Below are positions 8,434-18,368 of a stretch of 64,000 bases of DNA, piece by piece (position 1 is the stretch's first letter; every line of letters begins with the position of its first letter). A model generated the notes under the pieces. The model did not search any database, was not told the DNA's origin, and saw only the letters and a list, made by a program, of their open reading frames with translations. Made by a program: the position numbers and the translations under genes. Source of the DNA: Undibacterium sp. KW1 (lineage in GTDB: Bacteria; Pseudomonadota; Gammaproteobacteria; Burkholderiales; Burkholderiaceae_D); contig NZ_AP018439.1 of NCBI RefSeq assembly GCF_009937955.1, forward strand, positions 4,898,001 through 4,962,000, given 5' to 3'.

Positions 8434-9351
8434 TTGTTTTCTGCACTCGGGTCGCTGCTGAAACGTGGCATTACGCTGCCACTGCTGTCGCCGGACCTCG
8501 TCCACATCCTGCAGCGCACCCTGAGTGAATGGCTACGCCACCGCGCCGCCAGCAAGGGCGCGGCGCTGGCTTTCTATACCCTGTTTTCGATGGCACCTAT
8601 CCTGGTACTGGTGCTCGCCATCGCCGGTTTTTTCTACGGCCAGCAAGCAGCACAGGGGCAGTTATTCCATCAATTACAGACCCTGGTCGGACACACCAGT
8701 GCTGAGGCCATACAAGCCATGCTGGCGGGTGCACGCAATGAAGAGGAGGGCCGTCTGGCGACCATCATTGCCAGTGTGCTGCTGCTGGTTGGTGCCACCA
8801 GTGTCTTTGCCGAACTCAAGGAAAGCCTTGATGAAATCTGGCAAGTGCCACACCAGACCGACAGCAGCATCTGGCATTTGCTGCGTACCCGCCTGCTGTC
8901 TTTTGGCCTGGTGCTGGTACTGGCATTTCTGATGCTGGTTTCGCTGGTGATCAATGCCGTGCTGGCAGCGCTGGAACATTACTGGAGCGGTAGCCAGATT
9001 GCTATTTCCCTGGTGTTCCTGCCCCTGTCTGCGATGACCAGCTTTGCCGTCATTGCCTGTCTGTTTGCGGTTATTTTCAAGATGCTGCCACAGGTAAGAC
9101 TATCCTGGAATGATGTCTGGGTAGGTGCGCTTGGTACGGCGGGTTTGTTCCACGCCGGTAAATATGCGATAGGCCTGTACATAGGCAATAGTGGTGTCGC
9201 CAACAGCTTTGGCGCAGCCGGATCAATGATCGCGATTTTGTTGTGGGTATATTACTCAGCCCAGATTTTCCTGTTAGGTGCAGAATTCACTCGCCAGTAT
9301 GCTTATTCGCTGGGCAGTTTGCAGGATCAAAAGCAAACTGCCGCGGTGTAA
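8434..9351 (+). CDS. YihY/BrkB-type inner-membrane protein
   Basis: A membrane protein of the YihY (formerly BrkB/RNase BN) family with about six helices. Family motifs include KGAALAFYTLFSMAPILVLV, the LKESLDEIWQV region and the C-terminal GSMIAILLWVYYSAQIFLLGAEF. Function in the cell is not established. No ATG occurs in frame before the conserved region. TTG at 8434 gives 305 residues, the usual size; CTG at 8425, overlapping the upstream TGA, is an alternative. Initiation probably depends on coupling to the small membrane gene. Confidence 0.85.
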   Translation: MFSALGSLLKRGITLPLLSPDLVHILQRTLSEWLRHRAASKGAALAFYTLFSMAPILVLVLAIAGFFYGQQAAQGQLFHQLQTLVGHTSAEAIQAMLAGARNEEEGRLATIIASVLLLVGATSVFAELKESLDEIWQVPHQTDSSIWHLLRTRLLSFGLVLVLAFLMLVSLVINAVLAALEHYWSGSQIAISLVFLPLSAMTSFAVIACLFAVIFKMLPQVRLSWNDVWVGALGTAGLFHAGKYAIGLYIGNSGVANSFGAAGSMIAILLWVYYSAQIFLLGAEFTRQYAYSLGSLQDQKQTAAV

Positions 9352-9392
9352 TAGCATTCTCTAACTACCATGCTGTAAGCCTGGCACCTGAC

Positions 9393-10727
9393 TTATTTTG
9401 CAGTTACTCTCCAGATGATATTACCAACATCATCTGCCACCAGCACTGCACCCGCAGTATCCACCGCGACACCTACAGGACGGCCCTTGGCTTTGCCATC
9501 GCCCGTCAGGAAACCTGTCAGCACATCCTGCGGCATGCCGGTCGGTTTGCCATTGGCAAATGGCACGAAGATGACTTTATAGCCACTATGCGGCTGGCGG
9601 TTCCATGAGCCATGTTGCCCAATAAATGCGCCGCCGGCATAGCGCTCAGGCAGCATTTTTGCACTATAGAATGTCAGACCCAGCGATGCCGTGTGCGCAC
9701 CCAATGCATAATCCGGGGCAATGGCTTTGGCGACAAGATCGGGCCTTTGTGGTTTGACACGTACATCCACATGCTGACCAAAATAACTGTAGGGCCAGCC
9801 ATAAAATGCGCCATCCACCACTGAAATCATGTAGTCGGGGACCAGGTCATTGCCCAACTCGTCCCTTTCATTGACTGCCGCCCATAAAGCACCACTTTGC
9901 GGTTGCCATGCCAGGCCATTGGCATTGCGCAAGCCGCTGGCAAATACACGTGTGTGGCCAGTGGCGATATCAATCTCATGAATGGCAGCACGGTCTGTTT
10001 CTTTATCAATGCCATTTTCACCTACATTGCTGTTCGAGCCTACCGAGACATACAGGCGCAAGCCGTCGTGGCTGGCAATCAGGTCCTTGGTCCAGTGGTG
10101 ATTGATTTTCCCGGCAGGCAGATCGACCAGCTTTACTCCGGGTGTAGTGATCTGCGTCTGCCCACGCTGGTAAGGGTAACGCATGATGGCATCGGTATTG
10201 GCGACATACAGGTAGTCACCCACCAGCGCCATGCCAAACGGTGAATGCAGTCCTTCTAAAAATACGGTGCGAGTCGTTGCCTTGCCTTGGCTATCGATAC
10301 CCCGCAAGAGAGTAATTCGGTCGGCACTTTTTACATTCGCCCCGGCAGATCCCTTGACCAGTGACTCCACCCAATTCTTGATACGTTTGATACCGTCCAC
10401 CGCATCATGCACTGCTGGCGCATTGCTTTCAGCCACCAACACATCGCCATTTGGCAAAACATGCAGCATGCGCGGGTGATCCAGCCCATATGCGTAAGCA
10501 GAAACAGCGAGACCATCTGCAGCGACAGGCTTCTCCCCTTCTGCCCATCCTATGGCTTTGGCGATGTTCACGGTCGGCAGAAGTTTTTTCTTCTCTGGAT
10601 CGGGCAAAGTGGGCTGGCTGCCAAAACCTGGCGCGTCTGCTGCAAGCACAGTTGCCAACGCACAGGTTTGCATGCTTAAAAAAACGCAAGTACGGAGGAG
10701 GTGCGGGTGACGACGGTGGTGCTTCAT
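9393..10727 (-). CDS. PQQ-dependent sugar / L-sorbosone dehydrogenase-like protein
   Basis: A 444-residue secreted beta-propeller protein of the glucose/sorbosone dehydrogenase family. A basic start ([12 protein letters not shown]) and hydrophobic signal peptide end near ATVLAADA. Family features include [50 protein letters not shown] and the C-terminal [13 protein letters not shown]. Members oxidise sugars with PQQ in the periplasm, though many are uncharacterised. The ATG at 10727 has CAGGAG seven bases upstream, better than the longer frame at 10769. Confidence 0.83.
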   Translation of the reverse strand: MKHHRRHPHLLRTCVFLSMQTCALATVLAADAPGFGSQPTLPDPEKKKLLPTVNIAKAIGWAEGEKPVAADGLAVSAYAYGLDHPRMLHVLPNGDVLVAESNAPAVHDAVDGIKRIKNWVESLVKGSAGANVKSADRITLLRGIDSQGKATTRTVFLEGLHSPFGMALVGDYLYVANTDAIMRYPYQRGQTQITTPGVKLVDLPAGKINHHWTKDLIASHDGLRLYVSVGSNSNVGENGIDKETDRAAIHEIDIATGHTRVFASGLRNANGLAWQPQSGALWAAVNERDELGNDLVPDYMISVVDGAFYGWPYSYFGQHVDVRVKPQRPDLVAKAIAPDYALGAHTASLGLTFYSAKMLPERYAGGAFIGQHGSWNRQPHSGYKVIFVPFANGKPTGMPQDVLTGFLTGDGKAKGRPVGVAVDTAGAVLVADDVGNIIWRVTAK

Positions 10728-11161
10728 GGAATGCTCCTGAACAGAAAAATGTGGTTCGGCTATGTCCAACGGTGCTTAACTATGAGCATCAGGGAAACAC
10801 TGATCTGCCTAGCATGTCTGTTCGCCATCTCACATTGATGGCATGAACAAAAGCTCCTATTCTGTAATCACAAGGCAAAGCGAGCCAGCCATAGCTGGAT
10901 CAGGGAAATTTTGTTCATCTCTCATTAAGGTATAAAAGGAATAACAAATTACCTTTTAGTTATGAAATTACATTGCAGTTGACCAGAATCACTGCAAAAT
11001 CCCGCCACTATTTGGCTTCCGACATGTTTGCTTACAAATGTACATAAAGTGTCACTCAATTAATATTGTTAAATAATGTAAACTTGATAGTATTGCTGCT
11101 GGTAAATAGATTTACAGATGGCGAGCTAGCCAGAAGCTAGGGTTTGACCATTTTTTTGCAA
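10728..11161. other. AT-rich intergenic region
   Basis: About 430 bases between divergent genes. It becomes clearly AT-rich after 10,930 and contains short poly-A/T runs that could hold promoters for either side. No gene, hairpin terminator or repeat is evident. Confidence 0.3.
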
Positions 11162-11827
11162 ATGAACACAGCATTTCTACACGTAGTAACAGACCCGGAC
11201 CTGGCCAGAGACTTGAGCCGGATTGCGGATGATTTTGACATACTCGGTTTTTTCCATCACTTTGGCAGCTCCTGTTTTGGCATGTCGGCCATGCTGGCAC
11301 AGATACTGACAGCTAAAGGTTATCAGGCCAAAGTACAGGGCTGTTATGGCGAGATCAGGCAGGGTAATGGGGTTTTCTACATAGGCTATCAGGGCTTTAC
11401 CCATCAGGGGCAAAAAGAAGGCCATGCAGTTTGCCTCGTAGAAGACAAATACCTCATCGATTTTGGCCTCGGCTCGGTCAGGAAACATTACGCAGCCAAC
11501 TTCGAGCCAGCACTGGTCAGTCCACTCCACAATAATGCAGGCGGAGCCGGGGTGATTGCCCACCTGCCACTGGACGATGGCAGTGATATGGTCTGGCGCA
11601 CCGACTGGATTTCACCCATGGTAGAAGTAGAGCTGCAGTCGCAGACAGCGGCCATACAAAGGGTTCTGGCAGTATTTGATGACTTTCAAAGAAACCGCGT
11701 TGCCCATCTGGTCAAAAAGCTGTTTATCGATAAAGATGCTTCTCCGGCAGACCATGAATTGCTGGTCATGCGCCATCCCCATGAAGAAGTCATCAACACA
11801 CTGACACCACAACAACGTGTCGCCTGA
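11162..11827 (+). CDS. hypothetical protein with Cys-His-Asp triad (transglutaminase/NAT-like)
   Basis: A 221-residue soluble protein without a recognised name. It shows a potential catalytic triad in the order and context used by transglutaminase-like and arylamine N-acetyltransferase folds: Cys38 in SSCFGMSAML, His88 in GHAVCLV and Asp100 in YLIDFGLGS. That makes an acyl-transfer or cysteine-protease-like activity plausible, but this is inference. Neither the ATG at 11162 nor the TTG at 11144 has a good ribosome binding site. It stands alone between divergent or unrelated genes. Confidence 0.55.
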   Translation: MNTAFLHVVTDPDLARDLSRIADDFDILGFFHHFGSSCFGMSAMLAQILTAKGYQAKVQGCYGEIRQGNGVFYIGYQGFTHQGQKEGHAVCLVEDKYLIDFGLGSVRKHYAANFEPALVSPLHNNAGGAGVIAHLPLDDGSDMVWRTDWISPMVEVELQSQTAAIQRVLAVFDDFQRNRVAHLVKKLFIDKDASPADHELLVMRHPHEEVINTLTPQQRVA

Positions 11828-12069
11828 GCTGCTGTCAACTTCCCTTTGGATTTGCCGTCTGGATTTCCTGCCGAATTGCCAGTGCAATGCAGCACTGACT
11901 AAGCACTGGTCAAGCCAAGCAGAGATGGTTAAGATCAATACAAGTTATCTCTCGTCAAATCACATCTTGCCGCAAGTCACCTTTTGAAAAGGATATAGTT
12001 ACCGCTTCATGTTAAATTATTGATCTCAAACGGTTTTTCATTCCAGACCCTGCCCTGTGGGAAAGCAAG

Positions 12070-15000
12070 ATGACAGAAACGCGTAAAGGCTTACCGGCAC
12101 CGGCGCAAGCAGCGCCTGCGAGGTCTATACGCAGTTATTTGCTGATGCTGGTACTGGCCGTGTCCTTGCCACTGCTGGCGGTGGTCGCTTTTGGCATCTA
12201 TTACGATTTCCAGCAATCGACCAATTTCACCAAGACCACTCTCAAGACCATGACCAGCGTCATGATCAAGAATACGCACAGCAAGCTGGACCAGGCGCAC
12301 AAGATCATGGCCGGGGTTGCCAGCCTGCCGCTGGTGAAGCAATTGCAGTTGCAGGATTGCCCTGAAAAAATGACCAACCTGGCCAGCCTCGACCCTGCCT
12401 ATACACGCCTGGCCATCGTCGATCTGCAGGGCAATATCCTGTGCAGTGCCCGCAACATTCCTGCTACCTTGGTCAAGGACATGGTCAACGTTGCCGAATT
12501 TGCAGAAACCGTCAAGAGCGGGCACCTGACTATCTCAGCACCACACAAGGTACAGGCATCAGCTCCCTTAAGCACGGTTATGAGCCTGCCTGTGCACAAT
12601 CAGGCAGGCCAGATCATCGCCGTGGTGGTCTTGTCGCTGGATGTGAATTTCTATGATCCCGGCATTCCTGCCGAGTCCTTGCCAGAAGCCAGCCGCTTTG
12701 GTTTTTTCAGGGATGACGGCATCATGGTCTGGCGCAATCTGGACCCGGAACAGTCAATAGGTACGCGCCCCAGTGCCGAAGCCGCCAGACGTATTGTGGC
12801 GACCAGAAAAGGTGAATTCGAGAGCGTGGCGGTGGATGGTGTCAGACGCTTTTTCTCGGTCATGCCCATGCCTGAATATGGCATGATTGCCTTTGTCGGC
12901 GTACCGGCTGACACCATCTTTGCCCAGGCCAGGACGCGTGCTGTCGAAGCCATTATGCTAGCACTGCTGATGATAGGCTTGCTGTTGGTAGTCGCACGCG
13001 CTTTCGGGCAACGCATCACGCGGCCCATGACAGCACTGGAAAGGGTTGCCCGTGCGGTGCAAAGGGGTAACCTGAGCGCCAGGGCTACCCTGGCGGGGCC
13101 AGGAGAATTGCAGGCAGTAGCAAATGAATTCAACCGCATGCTGGCGGCACAACAGCATAGTGATGAATTATTCCGCGCCTTTCTCGACAATAGCGCCATC
13201 GTGGCCTGGATCAAGGATGAAGATGGTCATTACCAGTTTGTCAGCGACAATTTTCTGCGGCGTTTTTCTTTCCAGGCCAGCGAGGTCATAGGCAAGACTG
13301 ACCACGATATTCTACCGGCAGAAATTGCCGACAGCTATCGCGCCAGTGACCTTGCCCTGCTGGCCAGTGGCGAGCAGGACGAGGCTATCTGGCCTTCGGA
13401 CAATCCCGGTGACAGTGTCAGCTGGTGGCTGGTCAACAAGTTTGTGTTTACCGGCTCGGAAGGCAAGCGCCAGCTTGGCGGCCTGGCCGTGGATATCACT
13501 GAACGCAAGCGCATGACCGACCTTGATGAGTTGATCCTGCAAACTGCCATGGACGCTTTCTGGCTGGTCGACAAGAACGGCAAGCTGCGCGCCGTCAATG
13601 AAACTGCCTGCAGCATGATGGGTTACAGCCGTGAAGAAATGCTCAAACTCAGTATCGACGATGTCGATGTGCTCGATGAATATGAAGGCAAACTGGTGCA
13701 TGAAAGGCTGGACATCGTGCGCCAGGCTGGTGCCCAGCAATTCGAGGCCAGACACAGGTGCAAGGATGGCCACATCATTGATGTCGAAGTATCGGTGCGC
13801 TACCTGCCCGGCCAGGAATTGTTCCCCGCCTTTGTGCGCGATATCACGGCGCGCAAGCAGGCCGAACAAAGCCTGCACCTGGCAGCTACCGTATTTGAAT
13901 CGCATGAAGGCATGTTCGTGACGAATGCCAACAAGATTATCCAGCAAGTCAACCGTGCGTTTACCGAGATCACCGGCTATAGCCGCGAAGATGCGATAGG
14001 ACAAAGCCCCAAGATTCTGAACTCTGGCCGCCACGACCAGGATTTTTTTGCCGACATGGATGTGCACCTGGGCATGGGTGGCTCCTGGCAGGGTGAAATC
14101 TGGAACCGTCACAAGAACGGCCATATCAGCCCGCAGTGGCTGGCCATCACCGCCGTGTATGACCGCAATAATGAATTGCTGCATTATGTTGGCACCCTGG
14201 TTGATATCTCCATGCGTAAGGCTGCAGAAGATGAAATCAAGACCCTGGCCTTCTATGACCCGCTGACCCACCTGCCCAACCGCCGCCTGCTGACCGACCG
14301 CCTGCAACAGGCCCTGCTGGCCTGCGCCCGCAGTGGCCGCAAGGGTGCGCTGATGTACATCGATCTCGACAATTTCAAGACGCTCAATGATACCCAGGGC
14401 CACTACAAGGGCGACCTGCTGCTACAGCAGGTATCCGGGCGCCTGACCAATTGTGTGCGCGAAGGTGACACGGTAGCACGCATAGGTGGCGACGAGTTTG
14501 TGCTCTTGCTGGAAAACCTCAGCGAATCGTCTCATGAAGCTGCCAGCCAGATAGAAATGGTAGGCAAGAAAATACTCGCTGCACTGAACCAGCCGTATGA
14601 CCTCGAAGGCTATGAATGCCATAGCACGCCCAGCATAGGCGCGACCCTGATTGCCGATCACGAGAATGGCTATGAAGAGTTGATGAAGCAGGCCGACCTC
14701 GCGATGTATGCAGCCAAGACCGCAGGCCGCAATACCCTGCGCTTTTTTGACCCTGCCATGCAAGCCGTGGTGAGCTCACGCGCCCGCATGGAAAAAGAAT
14801 TGCGCGATGCCTTGCGCGAGCAGCAATTGCGACTGTTTTACCAACCCCAGGTTGGCCGCGATGGTGAGTTGCTGGGGGCAGAAGCCCTGGTGCGCTGGCA
14901 GCACCCTCAGCACGGCATGATCTCGCCCGCCGAGTTTATCCCGCTGGCAGAAGCCACCGGCCTGATCCTGCCGCTGGGCCAGTGGGTCTTGCGCACGGCC

Positions 15001-15555
15001 TGCATGCAATTACTGGACTGGGCTGACGACCCCATCAGTGCAAAACTGACCATTGCCGTGAATGTCAGTGCCCGCCAGTTCAGGCAGATAGATATCGTCG
15101 AACAGGTCCTGGGCATATTGCAAGAAACCGGGGTCAATCCGCAATTGCTGAAACTGGAATTGACAGAAAGCCTGCTGGTCGATGATGTAGAAGATACCAT
15201 CACAAAGATGGAACAACTGAAAGCCGCAGGCCTGTGCTTCTCTCTTGACGATTTTGGTACCGGCTATTCTTCCCTGACTTACCTGAAACGCCTGCCGCTC
15301 GACCAGCTCAAGATAGACCAGTCCTTTGTACGCGATGTCCTGACTGACCCCAATGATGCCGCCATCGCCAGGACCATCGTCGCCCTGAGCCAGAGCATGG
15401 GCCTGTCCGTCATCGCCGAAGGGGTGGAAAGCGCCGAACAGAGGGATTACCTCGCCAGCCAGGGTTGTTTTGCTTATCAGGGCTATCACTTTGGCAAACC
15501 TGTCCCTATTGCTGACTTCACCACGGCCCATCTTGATCAGCCTGGCCTGCCCTGA
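12070..15555 (+). CDS. Cache-HAMP-PAS-PAS-PAS-GGDEF-EAL sensor protein
   Basis: A 1161-residue membrane sensor for cyclic-di-GMP turnover. Order: membrane helix (about 20-45), periplasmic Cache-type sensor to about 285, second helix (about 293-312), HAMP, three PAS modules (starting near 370, 485 and 600), GGDEF (about 720-890) and EAL (about 905-1150). The synthase motif RIGGDEFV near residue 805 and the phosphodiesterase motif EALVRW near 937 are both intact, as is DDFGTGYSSL. Both activities are therefore possible. It is monocistronic by position. The ligand is unknown. Confidence 0.92.
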   Translation: MTETRKGLPAPAQAAPARSIRSYLLMLVLAVSLPLLAVVAFGIYYDFQQSTNFTKTTLKTMTSVMIKNTHSKLDQAHKIMAGVASLPLVKQLQLQDCPEKMTNLASLDPAYTRLAIVDLQGNILCSARNIPATLVKDMVNVAEFAETVKSGHLTISAPHKVQASAPLSTVMSLPVHNQAGQIIAVVVLSLDVNFYDPGIPAESLPEASRFGFFRDDGIMVWRNLDPEQSIGTRPSAEAARRIVATRKGEFESVAVDGVRRFFSVMPMPEYGMIAFVGVPADTIFAQARTRAVEAIMLALLMIGLLLVVARAFGQRITRPMTALERVARAVQRGNLSARATLAGPGELQAVANEFNRMLAAQQHSDELFRAFLDNSAIVAWIKDEDGHYQFVSDNFLRRFSFQASEVIGKTDHDILPAEIADSYRASDLALLASGEQDEAIWPSDNPGDSVSWWLVNKFVFTGSEGKRQLGGLAVDITERKRMTDLDELILQTAMDAFWLVDKNGKLRAVNETACSMMGYSREEMLKLSIDDVDVLDEYEGKLVHERLDIVRQAGAQQFEARHRCKDGHIIDVEVSVRYLPGQELFPAFVRDITARKQAEQSLHLAATVFESHEGMFVTNANKIIQQVNRAFTEITGYSREDAIGQSPKILNSGRHDQDFFADMDVHLGMGGSWQGEIWNRHKNGHISPQWLAITAVYDRNNELLHYVGTLVDISMRKAAEDEIKTLAFYDPLTHLPNRRLLTDRLQQALLACARSGRKGALMYIDLDNFKTLNDTQGHYKGDLLLQQVSGRLTNCVREGDTVARIGGDEFVLLLENLSESSHEAASQIEMVGKKILAALNQPYDLEGYECHSTPSIGATLIADHENGYEELMKQADLAMYAAKTAGRNTLRFFDPAMQAVVSSRARMEKELRDALREQQLRLFYQPQVGRDGELLGAEALVRWQHPQHGMISPAEFIPLAEATGLILPLGQWVLRTACMQLLDWADDPISAKLTIAVNVSARQFRQIDIVEQVLGILQETGVNPQLLKLELTESLLVDDVEDTITKMEQLKAAGLCFSLDDFGTGYSSLTYLKRLPLDQLKIDQSFVRDVLTDPNDAAIARTIVALSQSMGLSVIAEGVESAEQRDYLASQGCFAYQGYHFGKPVPIADFTTAHLDQPGLP

Positions 15556-15616
15556 TCTTGCGGTAATTGCATGAGTCAGTGAAGTGCGAATGCCACCACT
15601 GACGCGGCTAACTCTG

Positions 15617-16441
15617 CTAAGCGGGTTTGCGTAGTGCCCGCCCTACTCCCAGACCCAGCAAGGCAAAATTCAGTACGGCGATCAAGGCAGCAAAAAATAC
15701 AAACACCAGCCAGGGCAAGCCCTGCACGCTGAAGGGCGAAAACAGTGCCGCAAATTCCCGCGCATCTGAATACATACCATTGCGCAAGGCTTCATACTGG
15801 AAAATATAACTCGTGTCACTGAAGGCCGAGTAACACATGACAATGCCCAGGCATTGCAAGACCAGCCGCTGCCAGGCGTCTGAGGCACGCATCAGCATGA
15901 CAGTCATCAGTATCAGGCTAACGGGCAAGATCAGGCCCAGCAAATGCGTGGCATGCCACTGCGCCAGTATGGGATAAGTGCTGCTGCTCATGAAGAGCGG
16001 CTTGATCATGTAATAAGCACCGCACACAAAGAAGAGCAACAGGATCAAATACGCTATCCGCAACTTCTCTGCCCTGGTCGAGACCATCAGCAAGATGCTG
16101 CCAGACACCGCTGGCCCCAATAAACCACCCAGCAAGACCAGGCTTTGCCAGCCACCGCTGGTAATCGCCGCACCACCATCGCCATCCATCTGGAACCAGT
16201 AAAACGAGCCACCACTGAGCAGGCTGGCCAGCCCATGCCCCATCTCATGCACGAATACCCCCAGATAGCGCAGGGGCGCGGTCAGCCAGTACAGCAAATA
16301 AGCCTGGGCAGGCAGTAGCAAGGGCAAGACTATCCATAACAGGAAAAACACTGCCATCAGTGAAAGCAACATGCGCCTGTGCCCCAGGCCGCGGTTGCTG
16401 GCACCATGTACTGGATCAAACGGCATCTGCTGGCTTGCCAT
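15617..16441 (-). CDS. M50-family (site-2-protease-like) membrane metallopeptidase
   Basis: A polytopic membrane protein of 274 residues with the zinc-binding HExxH as HEMGH (His65-His69) at the end of a membrane helix, as in M50B-like peptidases. About six further hydrophobic segments follow. The conserved SDAREFAALF stretch lies near the C-terminus. I use the ATG at 16441 because AGGAA lies eight bases before it; the longer frame starts at TTG. Its substrate is unknown and neighbours give no hint. Confidence 0.7.
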   Translation of the reverse strand: MASQQMPFDPVHGASNRGLGHRRMLLSLMAVFFLLWIVLPLLLPAQAYLLYWLTAPLRYLGVFVHEMGHGLASLLSGGSFYWFQMDGDGGAAITSGGWQSLVLLGGLLGPAVSGSILLMVSTRAEKLRIAYLILLLFFVCGAYYMIKPLFMSSSTYPILAQWHATHLLGLILPVSLILMTVMLMRASDAWQRLVLQCLGIVMCYSAFSDTSYIFQYEALRNGMYSDAREFAALFSPFSVQGLPWLVFVFFAALIAVLNFALLGLGVGRALRKPA

Positions 16442-16617
16442 GGGTATTCCTGTCAAAAAGATATTGGCTTAGTGTACCTCAAGATCAACTTTGCCCTGCA
16501 CAAGCGGCCTATGCCAAGCTCAGATTAAACGACAGCAAAGCCCGACGATACTTCAAGGCAATAGTAAAAACCGCCGAACATAGTAAAATTGCGGGATACC
16601 CCTTACCGGAAATTTGC

Positions 16618-17037
16618 ATGTCCAAGAAAAACGAACTTACCCTGCTGATGGCAAAAGTTCTTTTAAAACTCAGCTCCGAATCCCCGCAAGCCTGGGACCA
16701 GTCATATTGCCGCTTTTTAGCGCAAGGTCAAACCAGGCCCGGCTTTGAGTTCGTTATCCGCTGGGGCAGAACCATCTACACCCTGCCTGTACAGCCTGAA
16801 TACACCGATTTGCTGGCACCGCTGATGCAATCACTGTTTGATGAAATGCAGGTCGAGACCACGCACAGACCCATACTCGCCGTGTTGACGGTAGATTCAG
16901 CAAAAGCCTATAAACTCAAACTTGAGTACAACAATCCGCAGGCACATGAAATCAGCGTGCAGGCACTGGGGACAGCGGCTTCGTATTTTGCAAAAGATGA
17001 AGTTGATGTGCCACCGCGGGATCAATTCAAATTTTAA
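16618..17037 (+). CDS. hypothetical protein (139 aa)
   Basis: A soluble 139-residue protein with no recognised domain, signal or membrane segment. The sequence (GFEFVIRWGRTIYTLPVQ; LTVDSAKAYKLKLEYNNP) suggests a mixed alpha/beta fold, and GGA lies upstream of the ATG. The in-frame region before 16618 has no family resemblance, so the shorter start is preferred. It is a lone gene between two minus-strand genes. Confidence 0.55.
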   Translation: MSKKNELTLLMAKVLLKLSSESPQAWDQSYCRFLAQGQTRPGFEFVIRWGRTIYTLPVQPEYTDLLAPLMQSLFDEMQVETTHRPILAVLTVDSAKAYKLKLEYNNPQAHEISVQALGTAASYFAKDEVDVPPRDQFKF

Positions 17038-17163
17038 AATGATGCGTCTTGGTTCAAGGCAGTAATGTAGAGCGCATTGCAATGCACCTCCTGTTACGGC
17101 TACGGCTACGGCTATGGTTACGACTACGCCTTTACCATCATCACACCAAATCTCAAGAAAAGC

Positions 17164-18246
17164 TTACGGCACTATCGTCGTAAACAAATACACCGCAAAG
17201 ATCACGCAATGAATAGTGCCCTGCATGATGGTGGTTCGTCCCGTCCCCAAAGACAAAGAAGTAATCATCAGTGACAACAGCAGCAACACCGTCGATTTCG
17301 CATCAATGCCGAGGTTCAGTGACCAGCCTGTGGTCAGCGAAATAACGGCAACGACAGGGATGGTAAGGCCTATGCTGGCGAGTGCAGAGCCCAGCGCCAG
17401 GTTGATGCTGGTTTGCAGGCGGTTGGCGCGGGCGGCGCGAAAGGCGGCGACACCTTCTGGCAGCAAAACCACCATGGCAATGATGATGCCTACCAGTGCC
17501 TGTGGTGCGCCAGCAGCAGCGACGGCACTTTCCAGCGTTGGAGCCAGGGACTTGGCCAACAATACCACGGCCCCCAGGCATAACATGAGCAGGCCTGCAC
17601 TTGCCCAGGCCACGCCATTGCTGGGTGGCGCTGCGTGCGCCTCCTCATCACCGCTGGATGCAGCGGGCAGGAAATAATCGCGATGGCGCACAGTCTGCAC
17701 CAGTACAAAAGTGCCATACAAGACCAGCGAAACGACCGCAATAAAAGCCAGCTGACTGGCGCTATACACAGGCCCTTGTGCAGTCGAAGTAAAGTTCGGC
17801 AATACCAGGGTCAGTATCGCCAGCGCAGCCAGGGTCGCCAGTGAAGTGCTGGCACCGCGCAGGCTGAAGCTTTGTTCCTTGTGCAGGCTGCCTCCGGCCA
17901 GCAGGCACAGGCCGATGATGCCGTTAAGGATAATCATGATGGCCGCAAACACGGTGTCGCGTGCCAGACCAGCCGTGACTTCACCGCCAGCCAGCATCAA
18001 AGAGACGATCAGCGCCACTTCTATGAGGGTGACGGCCAGAGCCAGCAAAAGCGTGCCAAAGGGCTCGCCAATTTTATGCGCGACTACTTCAGCATGATAG
18101 ACGGCAGTCAGCACACCACCAAACAGGGCGATGGTCAGCAGGATTGCATATAAGGGGGCGGTGATCAGCATGCCGCCACCAAGGATGACCCAGGCAGCAA
18201 AAGGCATGATGATGGACCAGCGCGGCAAGTTAGCAGATATCGTCAT
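17164..18246 (-). CDS. chaA: ChaA-type Ca2+(Na+/K+)/H+ exchanger
   Basis: A 360-residue cation/proton exchanger with eleven or so membrane helices. The two inverted family repeats are visible: EPFGTLLLALAVTLIEVALI near residue 61 and a second half with ALVGIIIAMVVLLPEGVAAF near 250. An acidic loop (SSGDEEAHAAPP) separates the halves. E. coli ChaA is almost the same length (366). It expels cations such as sodium, potassium or calcium at alkaline pH. A terminator for the upstream transporter gene separates the two transcripts. Confidence 0.88.
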   Translation of the reverse strand: MTISANLPRWSIIMPFAAWVILGGGMLITAPLYAILLTIALFGGVLTAVYHAEVVAHKIGEPFGTLLLALAVTLIEVALIVSLMLAGGEVTAGLARDTVFAAIMIILNGIIGLCLLAGGSLHKEQSFSLRGASTSLATLAALAILTLVLPNFTSTAQGPVYSASQLAFIAVVSLVLYGTFVLVQTVRHRDYFLPAASSGDEEAHAAPPSNGVAWASAGLLMLCLGAVVLLAKSLAPTLESAVAAAGAPQALVGIIIAMVVLLPEGVAAFRAARANRLQTSINLALGSALASIGLTIPVVAVISLTTGWSLNLGIDAKSTVLLLLSLMITSLSLGTGRTTIMQGTIHCVIFAVYLFTTIVP

Positions 18247-18263
18247 GTATGGAGTCCGGGGGC

Positions 18264-18294
18264 AAAAAAAACGTCAACACATAGCGTGTTGACG
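18264..18294 (-). terminator. rho-independent terminator
   Basis: On the minus strand a perfect 9-bp stem (18272-18280 with 18286-18294, loop of five) is followed by eight T. It ends the transcript of the carboxylate transporter operon, about 75 bases past the MFS gene. Confidence 0.85.
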
Positions 18295-18368
18295 CATTGT
18301 ATCAGGAGCCCGATGAATCTATCTTTTCTCATCTGGCAGAGACGGTGGAACCATACCTTGCCGGGGGG

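Noticed and set aside
13312..14403. 363-codon minus-strand open frame inside the GGDEF/EAL gene
   Set aside because: Antisense to conserved PAS and GGDEF coding sequence, with no family resemblance; a by-product of codon bias.
17090..17135. Repeated TACGGC units as a possible tandem repeat or CRISPR-like tract
   Set aside because: Only a few six-base units, no spacers and no wider structure.
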